DNA from: Cytophagales bacterium
GTDB taxonomy: Bacteria; Bacteroidota; Bacteroidia; Cytophagales; Cyclobacteriaceae
Length of the DNA stretch: 64,000 bases
NCBI GenBank assembly: GCA_017303795.1
Contig: JAFLBR010000013.1
Coordinates: 1 to 64,000, forward strand
Direction of reading: 5' to 3'
In this document: positions 42,638 to 52,720 of the stretch, piece by piece
Numbering within the stretch: position 1 is the stretch's first letter
How the letters are laid out: every line of letters starts with the position of its first letter
Notes under the pieces: model-generated
The model's input: only the letters and a program-made list of their open reading frames with translations
Told to the model about the DNA's origin: nothing
Database searches by the model: none
Made by a program: the position numbers and the translations under genes

Positions 42638-45600
42638 ATGAAGCTGAGCGGATTTTTATTGATGGGATTTATCTTACTTGGTTCAAGAGTAAATAGCCAA
42701 TGTCCTGTTAGTGATTTCTCAGTTTCGCCTACAGCATGCATCAATCAAGCTATTCAACTAGAGAACGAAGCTGATACTGGTGAGTACCGTTGGGATTTTT
42801 GTTCAGGTGATTTTAATGTTGCGCCAACGGCAAATTTAAGTTATACACTAAACGGGGTCAACGGTCGTCCGGATATTGCTTTCATCTATGATGGCACAAA
42901 ATGGTTTGGATTCGTAACCGGAACTTATAGTAACGCTTTATACCGACTTGAATTTTTAAATGGCACCCACCAGCCACCAACACTGGTTCAGAACTTAGGC
43001 AATTTGGGCAATAAACTTAACGGCCCCGGACAGGTAAAAATCTTTAAAGAAGGTAATGATTGGTTTGGCCTTGTGCATAACACCACGAATGGCGAGTTGC
43101 TGAAACTTTCTTTTGGAGATAAACTTTCCAACACTATTTCAGTATCAACTTTGGCTACAGGATTGGGTTACATTAATTCAGGAATGGCTGTAGCCAGAGA
43201 TGTAAATCAGGGTTGGATTTGTGTGCTCTCTCAGCCCGGAAATAATTTTATTATTCTTAGGCTGGGAAATACTATCTCCGCACCGGGCGCATCAGATATT
43301 ATTCAAACAAGTGAAGTTCCGAACCCAAATAGTTTAAGTAGTATCGATTTGATAAATGTTTGTGGCATGTGGTACGCCTTTGCCACTAATTTGGGTAATG
43401 GAAATATTTACCGGCTGGATTTTGGCGTATCGCTTTTCTCGACACCCGCAATCACCCAAATTGTAACCCTTCCAGTAATCAATCCAGGCACACTCCGTGT
43501 GGTAAGAGAAGGAGAAGAGTATTTCCTTTTTGTAGTAACATTAGAAGGCACATTAATCAAAGTGGAAATTGGAAACGATATTACAGCCAATCCTGATTTT
43601 ACTTCAGAAGGCACTATAGATGATGCGTTACCAGCTAACTTGTTCGGGTTAGGAATTACTAAGCATGATTCACGGTGGACAATTGCCGCCATTAGTCTGG
43701 CAAACGGTCAGGTGTATAGTATTAACTATCAACAAAATTGTTCCGCTAGCACTTTAACTTCTCTTGATGCGAACCCACAAGTAAAATATGCGACTGCTGG
43801 TAATTATTCATTGGCATTAGAAGTAGCTACTACTCAAGGTACATCTGTTCGCGTAAAGAATGTTCAGGTTGTTAGTCTGGTGGCTCCAGACATAAGCATT
43901 TTATCAGATGGTACATGTGCTCAGCATCTTGTGGATTTCACTTCACAGAGTGTAGGCAGTGTTACGGGATATTCCTGGAATTTTGGAGATGGTCAGATTT
44001 CTTCAGTAGCAGAACCAGATCACACCTATTTAAATGCTGGCCAATTTGAGGTTACACTAGAAGTTACAGCTGCTAATGGCTGCTTGAACAGAACATCTGA
44101 ATTGATAAGGATTTACAACAAGCCTGTGGCTGATTTTAATTTACCAGTAAACAATCCCATTTGTAGCAATCAGGAATATACATTTACAAATATATCGAGC
44201 TACGATGTGGGCAGTAATCCAGTCTGGCAATGGATTGTTAACTCAATCCATGCCAGCAGCATTCAAAATCTGGTTACAACTTTTAATACAAATGCTAACC
44301 GCGAAATTATTTTGCAAGCTTCTATTCCCGGTTGTGTTTCAGAGAAAGCCGTTAACCTTTCAGATATTCAAACAGGTCCGGCACTCGATTTTGCACTAAC
44401 CAATGGTTGCCAGCAAGAGGGTATAAGTATAACAAATACTACAACCAGCCCGGTACTTGGATTTTCATGGACATTTGGTGATGGTGGATCTTCCATTGAA
44501 ACCAATCCAACATACACCTATAACACGGTTGGAGTTTACGATGTAACACTCACTGCAAACAACGCAGCTGGTTGTCCTAACTCATTAACAAAGCCCATCA
44601 CCATTTACACCAAACCAGTCGCCAACTTCTCCCTTGCATTACCACCTTTTTCCTGTAGCGGCTCTGCATCGCAGTTTACAGATTTAACACCCTCACCAAC
44701 TGATAGCAATATAACTTCATGGAACTGGACTTTTGACGATACTCAGAATAATACCGCTACAACCAAGAACCCATCGCACATGTATGCAATCGCAGGCGAC
44801 TATTCCGTGAGTTTGAATGTAGCCACCAATTTTGGATGCACGAGTGAAATCACAAAAACAGTAACCATCGCGCAAACGCCCACGGTAGATTTTACTAATA
44901 CCGGATTGTGTTTAAATCAACCAGCCACATTTACACCCACTGCAGCCACAGAAATTAAGGCATGGCTGTGGGGCATGCAGAATCTGACTTATACCGCACA
45001 AAGTCCGGTGCATGCATTTACTACTTCGGGCAACCAAACGGTTACCATGTCTGCAACAGGAAATAATAATTGTGTTAAGTCGGTTACAAAAAATCTTTCG
45101 GTGCCTGTACCGGTAACCATAAACTTTTCTGCTAACAGTACGTGTGCGGGTAAACCGGCTGAGTTTTCTGAAACTTCACTAACAGGAATTGATCCTGCTG
45201 TAAGTTGGAACTGGGACTTTGCCGGTCAGGCATCGGCAACTACATCCACGGCCACACATATTTTTCCGGCAACGGGTAATTTTAATGTTCGATTAAATTC
45301 TACGCGACAATCCGGTTGTACTTATTCGTCCACACGCAGTATTGCCATTAGTCAGCCACCGGTATCACAGTTTTCCGTTTCAACCGAATCGGGTGGGGCG
45401 CCACTTGCGGTGGGTTTTGTAAATACATCCACAGGCGCTACTTCATGGTTATGGAATTTTAACGATGCCGCTCAAACAACCAGTGCAGAATTTTCACCTT
45501 CGTTTACTTATACCCAGTTGGGTACTTATCAGGCTGAATTAATTGCCAGAAATAATCTTGGCTGTACTGATAGTTTTGTAAAAAGTATTTTTGTGGTAGA

Positions 45601-46165
45601 ACCACAGATCAATGTGGCAGTTACTAATCTGTTATTGATCGCGAATAACGATGGCGCGTTGGCTACAGTAACGTTCGAGAACCGCAGCAATGTGGTAGTG
45701 GTTAACCCGGAAATAATTCTTGATCTTGCCGGTAAAGCAAAAATAAAGGAACGTGTTTTCGGAACGTTTCTGCCGGGGCAACAAAGTTCAAAGTCTATCA
45801 GCACCAGAATTGTTTCAGATAATCTCGGATATGTCTGTGCAGAAATTTCAGTAGCTGGCGATGTAAACGATTTTGATAATCGCGCATGCAGTAATCTTAC
45901 GGGCGAGTTAACAGTTGTGCCACCTTATCCGAACCCAGCCAGCGAAGAAGTAATTCTGGAATGGATTCGCGGCCAGCGTAATCAGGTTGAAGTAAAGTTG
46001 TACAATGCACAAGGCCAGGTGGTGTTGAATAAAGTTTACACCAATCTTTCTGCGGGATTGAATCAATTACTGATAAAGGTTGATGCACTTTTGCCCGGTT
46101 TATATTTTGCTACGATTTCAGATGGCGACAAGACTGCCAGCTATCGGGTGCAGGTAAGTCGGTAA
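42638..46165 (+). CDS. Large secreted propeller-PKD protein with T9SS type A sorting domain
   Basis: This 1175-aa protein has a signal peptide at 1-20. Residues about 70-365 hold six repeats of about 50-60 aa with a W/Y-F-x-F...G-x-L-x-L/R-L core (for example KWFGFVTGTYSNALYRLEF), suggesting a beta-propeller. About seven PKD-like domains follow (415-990), recognisable as GYSWNFGDG and SWTFGDG. The last 80 residues, PPYPNPASEEVILEW to the end, form a Por/T9SS type A sorting domain. It would be exported by the type IX system and attached to or released from the cell surface. Its gene begins 7 bp after the epimerase gene, tying it to the glycan locus. Confidence 0.85.
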   Translation: MKLSGFLLMGFILLGSRVNSQCPVSDFSVSPTACINQAIQLENEADTGEYRWDFCSGDFNVAPTANLSYTLNGVNGRPDIAFIYDGTKWFGFVTGTYSNALYRLEFLNGTHQPPTLVQNLGNLGNKLNGPGQVKIFKEGNDWFGLVHNTTNGELLKLSFGDKLSNTISVSTLATGLGYINSGMAVARDVNQGWICVLSQPGNNFIILRLGNTISAPGASDIIQTSEVPNPNSLSSIDLINVCGMWYAFATNLGNGNIYRLDFGVSLFSTPAITQIVTLPVINPGTLRVVREGEEYFLFVVTLEGTLIKVEIGNDITANPDFTSEGTIDDALPANLFGLGITKHDSRWTIAAISLANGQVYSINYQQNCSASTLTSLDANPQVKYATAGNYSLALEVATTQGTSVRVKNVQVVSLVAPDISILSDGTCAQHLVDFTSQSVGSVTGYSWNFGDGQISSVAEPDHTYLNAGQFEVTLEVTAANGCLNRTSELIRIYNKPVADFNLPVNNPICSNQEYTFTNISSYDVGSNPVWQWIVNSIHASSIQNLVTTFNTNANREIILQASIPGCVSEKAVNLSDIQTGPALDFALTNGCQQEGISITNTTTSPVLGFSWTFGDGGSSIETNPTYTYNTVGVYDVTLTANNAAGCPNSLTKPITIYTKPVANFSLALPPFSCSGSASQFTDLTPSPTDSNITSWNWTFDDTQNNTATTKNPSHMYAIAGDYSVSLNVATNFGCTSEITKTVTIAQTPTVDFTNTGLCLNQPATFTPTAATEIKAWLWGMQNLTYTAQSPVHAFTTSGNQTVTMSATGNNNCVKSVTKNLSVPVPVTINFSANSTCAGKPAEFSETSLTGIDPAVSWNWDFAGQASATTSTATHIFPATGNFNVRLNSTRQSGCTYSSTRSIAISQPPVSQFSVSTESGGAPLAVGFVNTSTGATSWLWNFNDAAQTTSAEFSPSFTYTQLGTYQAELIARNNLGCTDSFVKSIFVVEPQINVAVTNLLLIANNDGALATVTFENRSNVVVVNPEIILDLAGKAKIKERVFGTFLPGQQSSKSISTRIVSDNLGYVCAEISVAGDVNDFDNRACSNLTGELTVVPPYPNPASEEVILEWIRGQRNQVEVKLYNAQGQVVLNKVYTNLSAGLNQLLIKVDALLPGLYFATISDGDKTASYRVQVSR

Positions 46166-46269
46166 TTTTTCTTTAGCAAGAATTTTCTTCCCTCAACTAC
46201 ATCAAAATAGAAATTTTCTTCTAATTTTACTTACATACAGAACTCATACCTACCTTTTATTCTGATTAA

Positions 46270-46737
46270 ATGAAAGTAAAACTAGACGCAACCGACCGCA
46301 AGATTTTAGAAATCCTGCAGGCGAACTCAAACATAACCAACGCACAATTGGCACAAGAGATTGGTCTCTCGCCCGCACCAACATTAGAGCGTGTGAAAAA
46401 ACTCGAAAACTCAGGCATCTTAAAAAGTTATCATGCCGTGGTAGATATGGCCAGCGTGGGCCTGGGTGTGTGCACCTTTGTTACGGTTTCGCTTAAGGGC
46501 CACAACAAAGACAACATCGCTAAATTTATAAGTGCCATCCAGAAAATTGAAGAAGTTGTTGAATGCCATCACGTAACAGGTCAGGCCGACTTCATTTTAA
46601 AAGTTGTGGCATCTGATATTCCAGCCTATCAAAATCTGATGCTGGAAAAAGTAAGCAACATTGAAGTGGTAGATAACATGCAGTCAACTGTAATTCTATC
46701 CACCTTTAAAGACAGCAAGGTTGTTCCGTTACCATGA
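46270..46737 (+). CDS. Lrp/AsnC family transcriptional regulator
   Basis: This 155-aa protein has an N-terminal helix-turn-helix (TNAQLAQEIGLSPAPTLERVKKLENSGIL, about 21-49) and a C-terminal RAM/AsnC effector domain (CTFVTVSLKGHNKDNIAKFISAI, VVECHHVTGQADFILKVV). It binds DNA as a multimer and senses amino acids or related metabolites. It overlaps the next gene by 4 bp, so it may regulate the phosphoribosyltransferase-panB unit. Confidence 0.92.
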   Translation: MKVKLDATDRKILEILQANSNITNAQLAQEIGLSPAPTLERVKKLENSGILKSYHAVVDMASVGLGVCTFVTVSLKGHNKDNIAKFISAIQKIEEVVECHHVTGQADFILKVVASDIPAYQNLMLEKVSNIEVVDNMQSTVILSTFKDSKVVPLP

Positions 46738-47243
46738 GTGAAACCCTGCAGCGAAATTTAGTACTGGATACAGCCAATGTAAACCAGAAAATTAAACGCA
46801 TTGCGTACCAGATTTTTGAAAACAATTTCAAAGAAAAAATTTTGGTACTGGCTGGCATTGATGGCCAAGGTTACAGCTTTGCCAAGGTACTGGCTCGCGA
46901 ACTGGAGTCAATTGCGTCTATAGAAACCAAAGTGGTAAAAGTTTCGCTCGATAAACTGGCTCCACTTCAAAGCGATGTAGCGTTAGATTGTGAGGTGAAA
47001 GACCTGAAGAAAAAATGCATTGTGTTGGTAGATGATGTGCTGAACACTGGCCGCACGCTGGCGTATGGCATGAAACCATTTCTGGAAATAGAAATTAAAA
47101 AATTGGAAGTAGCGGTGCTGGTAAACCGCAGCCATACACAGTTTCCGGTTACACCCACATACACAGGTTATGCATTAAGTACCACGTTAACCGATCATGT
47201 AGAAGTAGTTTTAGGTAAACAAGCAGCAGTTTATCTTAAATAA
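46734..47243 (+). CDS. Phosphoribosyltransferase family protein (PyrR-like)
   Basis: This 169-aa protein has the PRPP-binding motif CIVLVDDVLNTGRTLAYG (about 97-114) and, like PyrR, a late AVLVNRSHTQFPVTPTYTG region and a short hood. PyrR acts as a uracil phosphoribosyltransferase and/or as an RNA-binding attenuator of pyr genes in Firmicutes; RNA binding is not established here. It overlaps the Lrp gene by 4 bp and lies 17 bp before panB. Confidence 0.82.
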   Translation: MSETLQRNLVLDTANVNQKIKRIAYQIFENNFKEKILVLAGIDGQGYSFAKVLARELESIASIETKVVKVSLDKLAPLQSDVALDCEVKDLKKKCIVLVDDVLNTGRTLAYGMKPFLEIEIKKLEVAVLVNRSHTQFPVTPTYTGYALSTTLTDHVEVVLGKQAAVYLK

Positions 47244-47260
47244 ATTAAAAAGTAATTTTT

Positions 47261-48082
47261 GTGTCGGTTCATAAAAAATCAGAAGTAAAAAGAATCACCA
47301 CCCATCAACTCCAGGAAATGAAAAACCGGGGTGAAAAAATTGCTATGCTTACGGCCTACGATTATAGCATGGCCCGCATTATAGACGGTGCAGGAATAGA
47401 TGTTATTCTGGTGGGCGATTCAGCCTCTAACGTAATGGCGGGTAATGAAACAACATTGCCTATTACACTCGATCAAATGATTTATCACGCCTCCTCGGTA
47501 GTTAAAGCAGTTAAGCGCGCGCTGGTAGTGGTTGATATTCCTTTTGGACATTACCAGGGCAGTTCGGGCGAAGCGTTACGTTCGGCTATTCGCATTATGA
47601 AAGAATCCGGTGGGCATGCAGTAAAACTTGAAGGCGGAAGCGAAGTAAAAGATTCAGTGTTGCGCATTTTAAGTGCAGGTGTTCCGGTAATGGGGCATCT
47701 GGGGTTAACTCCACAATCCATTTACAAGTTTGGAACTTATACGGTGCGTGCCCGCGAAGAGGCCGAAGCCAATAAATTATTGGAAGATGCACTGCTTTTG
47801 CAGGAGTGTGGTTGCTTCGGCATAGTGCTGGAAAAAATACCGGCCGGTTTGGCGAAAAAAGTTACAGCAGCCTTAACCATTCCGGTTATTGGTATTGGGG
47901 CTGGCCCCGATGTGGACGGCCAGGTGTTGGTAATGCAGGATATGCTTGGAATCACCAACGAGTTTAAACCCCGTTTTCTACGGAAGTATGCCGACCTGCA
48001 TGCCGTAATTACCGGTGCGGTTGGCAAGTATGTGGACGACATAAAGGCCCGCGAGTTCCCGAATGCCGATGAGAAATATTAG
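47261..48082 (+). CDS. panB: 3-methyl-2-oxobutanoate hydroxymethyltransferase
   Basis: This 273-aa enzyme makes ketopantoate from 2-oxoisovalerate and methylene-THF, the first step of pantothenate/CoA synthesis. Family motifs are [31 protein letters not shown] with the Mg-binding Asp residues, [16 protein letters not shown], and [13 protein letters not shown]. The length is normal. The start is taken as GTG at 47261, since no ATG lies closer in frame before the conserved region; it is preceded by poly-T. Confidence 0.93.
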   Translation: MSVHKKSEVKRITTHQLQEMKNRGEKIAMLTAYDYSMARIIDGAGIDVILVGDSASNVMAGNETTLPITLDQMIYHASSVVKAVKRALVVVDIPFGHYQGSSGEALRSAIRIMKESGGHAVKLEGGSEVKDSVLRILSAGVPVMGHLGLTPQSIYKFGTYTVRAREEAEANKLLEDALLLQECGCFGIVLEKIPAGLAKKVTAALTIPVIGIGAGPDVDGQVLVMQDMLGITNEFKPRFLRKYADLHAVITGAVGKYVDDIKAREFPNADEKY

Positions 48083-48147
48083 TTACCAGATTTTTCATAA
48101 TTTCAGGCCCCGAATAATCATTTAGTTATCTATAAAAAACCAATACA

Positions 48148-49479
48148 ATGAGCGATCAAAAAATAACCATCAGCAACGGAAAACTTACCGTACCCGATAA
48201 TCCTACTATTCCTTTTATTGAAGGCGATGGTACCGGGCCCGATATCTGGCGCGCATCCCAGCATGTACTGGATTCAGCCATTGCAAAAGCCTATGGCGGA
48301 AAACGTAAGATAAACTGGAAAGAAGTACTGGCTGGTGAAAAATCATTTAATCAGGTAGGCAATTGGTTGCCCGATGAAACGCTGGATGCTTTCCGCGAAT
48401 ATCTGGTAGGTATTAAAGGTCCACTTTCTACACCAGTAGGTGGTGGCATGCGTTCATTAAACGTAGCGTTACGCCAGATTTTGGATTTATACGTGTGCTT
48501 GCGCCCAGTGCGGTGGTACAATGGTGTGCCTTCGCCTGTTAAAAATCCAGGCGCGGTTGATATGGTGATCTTCCGCGAAAACACAGAAGACATTTATGCC
48601 GGAATTGAATTTTCGGCTGGCTCGCCCGAAGCACAAAAAGTTTTAGACTTTTTAGAGAAAGAATTCCCGAAAGAGTACAGCAAGATTCGTTTCAGTACAA
48701 AAGAAAAATCTGAAACCTTCTGGAAAGCTGTCGGCAACCCGAATGCTAAAACCGATATAAATGTAGGTATTGGTATTAAGCCCGTTAGCTGGAGCGGAAG
48801 TGTGCGGTTGATTCATAGCGCTATTGCTTACGCGATTAAGTTTAAACGCAAGTCGGTAACGTTGGTGCACAAGGGTAACATTATGAAGTTTACCGAAGGT
48901 GCTTTCCGCGATTGGGGTTATGCCATTGCTAAAGAATATTTTGGCGATAAAGTTTATACCTGGAACGAGTGGGAGAAAGCCAAAAAAGAAAAAGGCGAAG
49001 ATGCAGCAAATGCGGAACAGAAAGCAGCATTGGCCGCTGGCAAAGTTTTGATTAAAGATTCTATTGCCGACATTACGTTGCAACAAGTACTTACCCGCCC
49101 CGATGATTTTGCAGTTATAGCAACGCTTAACTTGAATGGCGATTATTTAAGTGATGCCTTAGCCGCACAAGTGGGTGGTATTGGAATTGCACCTGGTGCA
49201 AACATTAACTACATAACGGGCCATGCTATTTTTGAAGCCACGCATGGTACTGCACCAAAGTATGCTGGTCAGGATAAAGTAAATCCGGGTTCGCTAATTC
49301 TATCAGGTGTAATGATGTTGGAATACATGGGCTGGCAGGAAGCTGCTGATCTGGTAAACAAAGGATTAGAAAAAGCAATTTCGTCTAAACGCGTAACATA
49401 CGATTTCCATCGTTTGATGGAAGGTGCTACCATGTTAAAGTGTTCTGAATTTGGAAATGAAATTGTGAAGCATTTCTGA
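48148..49479 (+). CDS. icd: NADP-dependent isocitrate dehydrogenase
   Basis: This 443-aa TCA-cycle enzyme converts isocitrate to 2-oxoglutarate and CO2. The fold resembles E. coli Icd: [34 protein letters not shown] (the Ser corresponds to the phosphorylated Ser113 of E. coli), [14 protein letters not shown], and [25 protein letters not shown] with the metal-binding Asp residues. [16 protein letters not shown] is the cofactor-specificity region. Its length is close to the family's. A strong terminator lies 23 bp after it. Confidence 0.95.
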   Translation: MSDQKITISNGKLTVPDNPTIPFIEGDGTGPDIWRASQHVLDSAIAKAYGGKRKINWKEVLAGEKSFNQVGNWLPDETLDAFREYLVGIKGPLSTPVGGGMRSLNVALRQILDLYVCLRPVRWYNGVPSPVKNPGAVDMVIFRENTEDIYAGIEFSAGSPEAQKVLDFLEKEFPKEYSKIRFSTKEKSETFWKAVGNPNAKTDINVGIGIKPVSWSGSVRLIHSAIAYAIKFKRKSVTLVHKGNIMKFTEGAFRDWGYAIAKEYFGDKVYTWNEWEKAKKEKGEDAANAEQKAALAAGKVLIKDSIADITLQQVLTRPDDFAVIATLNLNGDYLSDALAAQVGGIGIAPGANINYITGHAIFEATHGTAPKYAGQDKVNPGSLILSGVMMLEYMGWQEAADLVNKGLEKAISSKRVTYDFHRLMEGATMLKCSEFGNEIVKHF

Positions 49480-49501
49480 ATTAATCCAGAATAAATATCA
49501 G

Positions 49502-49537
49502 GGGCTGTTTCCAACAAGAAACAGCCCTTCTTTTTTT
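49502..49537 (+). terminator. Terminator after icd
   Basis: GGGCTGTTTC at 49502-49511 pairs with GAAACAGCCC at 49518-49527 across a 6-nt loop and is followed by TTCTTTTTTT. It also overlaps the 3' end of the converging DUF5686 gene. Confidence 0.9.
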
Positions 49538-51947
49538 AAAGCGAGAGCGTAACTGAAAGTTTAATCGCGAAATTTTTTCGGGTTTCTGAAAAACTGTACG
49601 GCCCGTATCGGTAAAAAGCACCTGCACCAAATCCCCAATAAAATAGGTTCACATATTTAAATCGGAAAATGTTGTTAAGTGCGGCTCCACTTTCGATATA
49701 ACCCTTCTCCATGGTGTTGAAAATAATTTCCTGATGGCTTGATGGTGTAGATAAACTACCAATACCCATATTATGAAGAATCGAAAGTTCCGGGCGAAAG
49801 TTTTTGCTGCGTGTTCCGGTTAGTCGCCCAAAGTTGTGCGAAAGAAAAAGATATGCGTACCGATCTGAAACAAATTCGTAAAGCCCCATAGTTTGAAAAT
49901 AATTTGATACAATCAGGTTATTCAGGAATGAGTCTGTATTGGAACCTCTTCCGTTGAACAAGAGCGAGTAAGGTGCATCCCCGTGTAGTAAACCGCTGGA
50001 GAGTTTCCAGGTAGTTTGTCCAAAGCCTTTTGTTTTGAATTGGTGATCGATGGCCAGCTCGGACTTAATGAAATCAAATGCACCATTCAACGTGCCGCTA
50101 AATGATTTTGAAATAGAAAAATTAACTTGTGGATAAGTAACGGTTGTTACTACTGCCGATTGGCCAACCTGTACATATCCTTCGCGGAAAGCATACCGCA
50201 ACTGAATGCCGGTTTCAAAGTTTGTGAAATCAGTGTGCTGCTCTCCGTTAGTTGAAAAAGTATAAGTGTATGCAGGATTTATATTTTGTTGCTGAGCAAA
50301 CAGCGCAACCTGCATAAACCGGAGCGGTCGCGCATGAAAATAAATTTTATATTGTTCAAGGCTGTCCATTCTGTTTGTTAAGTAGTTGCGATAACTCTGA
50401 TTTCCGATTGTAACAGGTGGAGGCTTGATGAAATTCGTATTGCCAGGTTCACGCACATCTCGCTGGTAAGATGCGCTAAGGAACAGTTCTTTTTTCTTTG
50501 ACAGATTTATCTGCATGCCACCACCATACTTCAATGCCCGATCGTCAAAACCGTAACCCAAGTAACCATCCCATTGAAAGATTCGGGAAATGGTTTCATC
50601 GGTTTGTAACCCAAAGCCCACACGTAGCCCTTCATATTTGTTTACGCGCAACAAATGCTCTAACGGTAAATAGAATCGGCCCCACTTTAATTTTCCGGTT
50701 GCAATTCCTTCCATTAAACTCATGGTGCTGTTCATAAGCCGCAGTTTGTTACCAAGCGAGTCGTAGAGTTTGTACGTGTTCCGCTCTTTTCTTTCCAAAG
50801 TATCCTGACGCTGCTGTTGCCAGAAGTTTTCATTCTGTTTATTAGCACCGGGCGTAAAATCGGTGGTCAGCAGCCCGAAATTATTTTTGGAGATTTCAGC
50901 ATTGATAGCGATATCAGTAATATGACTGCTGTGTATATACTTTACGTTACGGTTTTTAATCTTGTATTCTGTTAGTACAAACTCAGTGTTGAGTTGGCGC
51001 GGAAACCAATGGCCATGAACAAAAGCATACTGTTGCTCAATCTGAATAGTAACTAAAGCATGTTCATCGGCAGGCTGTGCCAGTACATTTTCAATAGCAT
51101 AGCCGTTTGTATTGATATAAAGCTGGCCGCTTAAACTTTCAAATGATTTTCCGGGAAGCGGTTCAAAGGAAATCACAAACGTAGTGTCTGCCCCTCGTAG
51201 CAAGGTATCAGCCAGGTGATAACCGTATTTACCAATACTGCCCGAACTAATCGGGTTAAGGAAATCTTTTTCTAAAAGTGTAATGTGGTCTTTATAAAAA
51301 GTAAATGGTTGAAAGTCGCTTGCCAGCACAGCGAAGAAGGGATCTTTAACTCCTGACATGCGGTTACCGGTAATGGTTTCTTTGTTCAGGTTGGGCTTTA
51401 CATATTTTCTTTCAGTAACAGTTTCACTTACAAAGAAGTGACTGTTCTTTAAAAAGGTAACAAGTTTTGAAGTGTCGTTTTGATTATCACCAGCCAGTGT
51501 TGCATAAAATTTGTGATACGCTTTGTACTGAAATGACGCCAGATGTTCCGGGTCATTAACTTTTCGATTAGCCGTTACCTTTCTTATTATTTTGTGAGCT
51601 GGGTTTTCTCCAGCCAGAATGATTACACTTTCTAACTGAAGCGGAGACTCTTTAAGTTTAATTATTTGGTAGCTCTTTAAAAATTCTTCTGCCGAAAGAA
51701 CGATAGTGGTGTAACCAACATAACTTATTCTAATGGTGTTATCGGGCTGAATGGATAGCGTGTATCTGCCATTTATATCTGTTATGGTTCCTTGTGTAGT
51801 ACCAACCAGCGAAATGTTTACGAAAGGTAGTGGTTCACCAGAACGTTTATCGACTACTCTGCCCTGCACAGTTTGAGAAAAGCAAGTAAACGTTATTCCG
51901 TAAAGGCCAATAGAAAGCAATAGAAAAATCTTGCCTGGCCAATGCAT
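49536..51947 (-). CDS. DUF5686 and carboxypeptidase-like regulatory domain-containing outer-membrane-type protein
   Basis: This 803-aa protein has a signal peptide (MHWPGKIFLLLSIGLYGITFTCFSQ) and a CarboxypepD_reg domain (VQGRVVDKRSGEPLPFVNISLVGTTQGTITDINGRYTLSI), the extension found on TonB-linked receptors of Bacteroidota. A DUF5686 core follows, closing with a Phe/Tyr-rich beta-barrel-like region and the terminal FAIKLSVTLSL. No TonB plug domain is visible. It is probably an outer-membrane protein of unknown role. Its start codon lies 9 bp from the ribH stop codon, so it could be co-transcribed with ribH. Confidence 0.85.
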   Translation of the reverse strand: MHWPGKIFLLLSIGLYGITFTCFSQTVQGRVVDKRSGEPLPFVNISLVGTTQGTITDINGRYTLSIQPDNTIRISYVGYTTIVLSAEEFLKSYQIIKLKESPLQLESVIILAGENPAHKIIRKVTANRKVNDPEHLASFQYKAYHKFYATLAGDNQNDTSKLVTFLKNSHFFVSETVTERKYVKPNLNKETITGNRMSGVKDPFFAVLASDFQPFTFYKDHITLLEKDFLNPISSGSIGKYGYHLADTLLRGADTTFVISFEPLPGKSFESLSGQLYINTNGYAIENVLAQPADEHALVTIQIEQQYAFVHGHWFPRQLNTEFVLTEYKIKNRNVKYIHSSHITDIAINAEISKNNFGLLTTDFTPGANKQNENFWQQQRQDTLERKERNTYKLYDSLGNKLRLMNSTMSLMEGIATGKLKWGRFYLPLEHLLRVNKYEGLRVGFGLQTDETISRIFQWDGYLGYGFDDRALKYGGGMQINLSKKKELFLSASYQRDVREPGNTNFIKPPPVTIGNQSYRNYLTNRMDSLEQYKIYFHARPLRFMQVALFAQQQNINPAYTYTFSTNGEQHTDFTNFETGIQLRYAFREGYVQVGQSAVVTTVTYPQVNFSISKSFSGTLNGAFDFIKSELAIDHQFKTKGFGQTTWKLSSGLLHGDAPYSLLFNGRGSNTDSFLNNLIVSNYFQTMGLYEFVSDRYAYLFLSHNFGRLTGTRSKNFRPELSILHNMGIGSLSTPSSHQEIIFNTMEKGYIESGAALNNIFRFKYVNLFYWGFGAGAFYRYGPYSFSETRKNFAIKLSVTLSL

Positions 51948-51956
51948 GTAACAAAT

Positions 51957-52424
51957 TTAAAACTCCAACATCTTAACCGCAGTAGCGGCTGCCTCTTCAC
52001 CTTTATTGCCCAGTTTGCCACCGGCACGTTCCAAAGCTTGTTTTTTGTTTAGTGTTGTAAGCACTCCAAAAATTACAGGCTTGCGCGTTTTAATATTTAC
52101 TTCGGTTATGCCGTACGCCACGCTTTGGCAGATGTAATCGAAGTGTGGGGTATCGCCTTGAATAACACAGCCGATACAAATTACTGCATCAATATTTTTT
52201 TGTTCGGCCATCCAAAGTGCACCCAGTGTTAGTTCAAATGTACCCGGTACATTTTTTCTGATTATCCCCGTTTTTTTTACACCAAGTTTTCGCAAGGCGT
52301 TGTAAGCGCCCTCGAAAAGTGGTTCGGTTATATCATCGTTCCATTCGGCTACTACAATAGCAAATCTCTTTTTAGTTAAATCTATTTTGCTCTTCCCTGA
52401 AACTGATTTGAGTATACCTGCCAT
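51957..52424 (-). CDS. ribH: 6,7-dimethyl-8-ribityllumazine synthase
   Basis: This 155-aa enzyme (riboflavin synthesis) condenses the pyrimidine intermediate with the four-carbon unit. Motifs include [42 protein letters not shown] (product-binding loop), and [24 protein letters not shown] with the catalytic His. The ATG at 52424 is chosen over one 21 bp upstream, which lies inside the toxin gene and would add a MERKKII tail. No FMN-riboswitch-like structure is seen before it, only a toxin-antitoxin pair 2 bp away. Confidence 0.93.
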   Translation of the reverse strand: MAGILKSVSGKSKIDLTKKRFAIVVAEWNDDITEPLFEGAYNALRKLGVKKTGIIRKNVPGTFELTLGALWMAEQKNIDAVICIGCVIQGDTPHFDYICQSVAYGITEVNIKTRKPVIFGVLTTLNKKQALERAGGKLGNKGEEAAATAVKMLEF

Positions 52425-52426
52425 AA

Positions 52427-52720
52427 TTATTTTCTTTCTTTCCAAAGTTGTGGATTTCTACTTGTATGTATAATGCCAATTATGATTATGTCGTCATCCG
52501 AAACGATAAAATGAACCATAAAAGGGAAGTTATCTATTTTGGCACACCTCACTTCCTTATATCGAATTGCATAGTGTAATGGGTTGCTTTTAATTTTTTC
52601 AATCTTTTCGCTAAGATTTGAAAAGAATCGTTCTCCTAATCCCGATTGTTTCGAATCATAAAAATCAACAGCATCCCTCAAATCGTAATTCGAGTCTTTA
52701 CTGAAGACCAAACGTTTCAT
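52427..52720 (-). CDS. ParE/RelE family toxin
   Basis: This 97-aa protein has the RelE/ParE fold pattern: [32 protein letters not shown] at the N terminus, a central [31 protein letters not shown], and the terminal [17 protein letters not shown]. ParE/RelE members poison gyrase or cleave ribosome-bound mRNA, and the HTSRNP motif is the common one in these families. It overlaps the antitoxin gene by 4 bp and ends 2 bp before ribH. Confidence 0.85.
   Translation of the reverse strand: MKRLVFSKDSNYDLRDAVDFYDSKQSGLGERFFSNLSEKIEKIKSNPLHYAIRYKEVRCAKIDNFPFMVHFIVSDDDIIIIGIIHTSRNPQLWKERK

Noticed and set aside
46734-47243. Adenine or hypoxanthine phosphoribosyltransferase
   Set aside because: The DDVLNTGRTLAYG motif and the later NRSHTQFPV region fit the PyrR-like type better.
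48148-49479. 3-isopropylmalate dehydrogenase instead of isocitrate dehydrogenase
   Set aside because: The length of 443 aa, the [12 protein letters not shown] region and the [14 protein letters not shown] segment match isocitrate dehydrogenase of the E. coli type.
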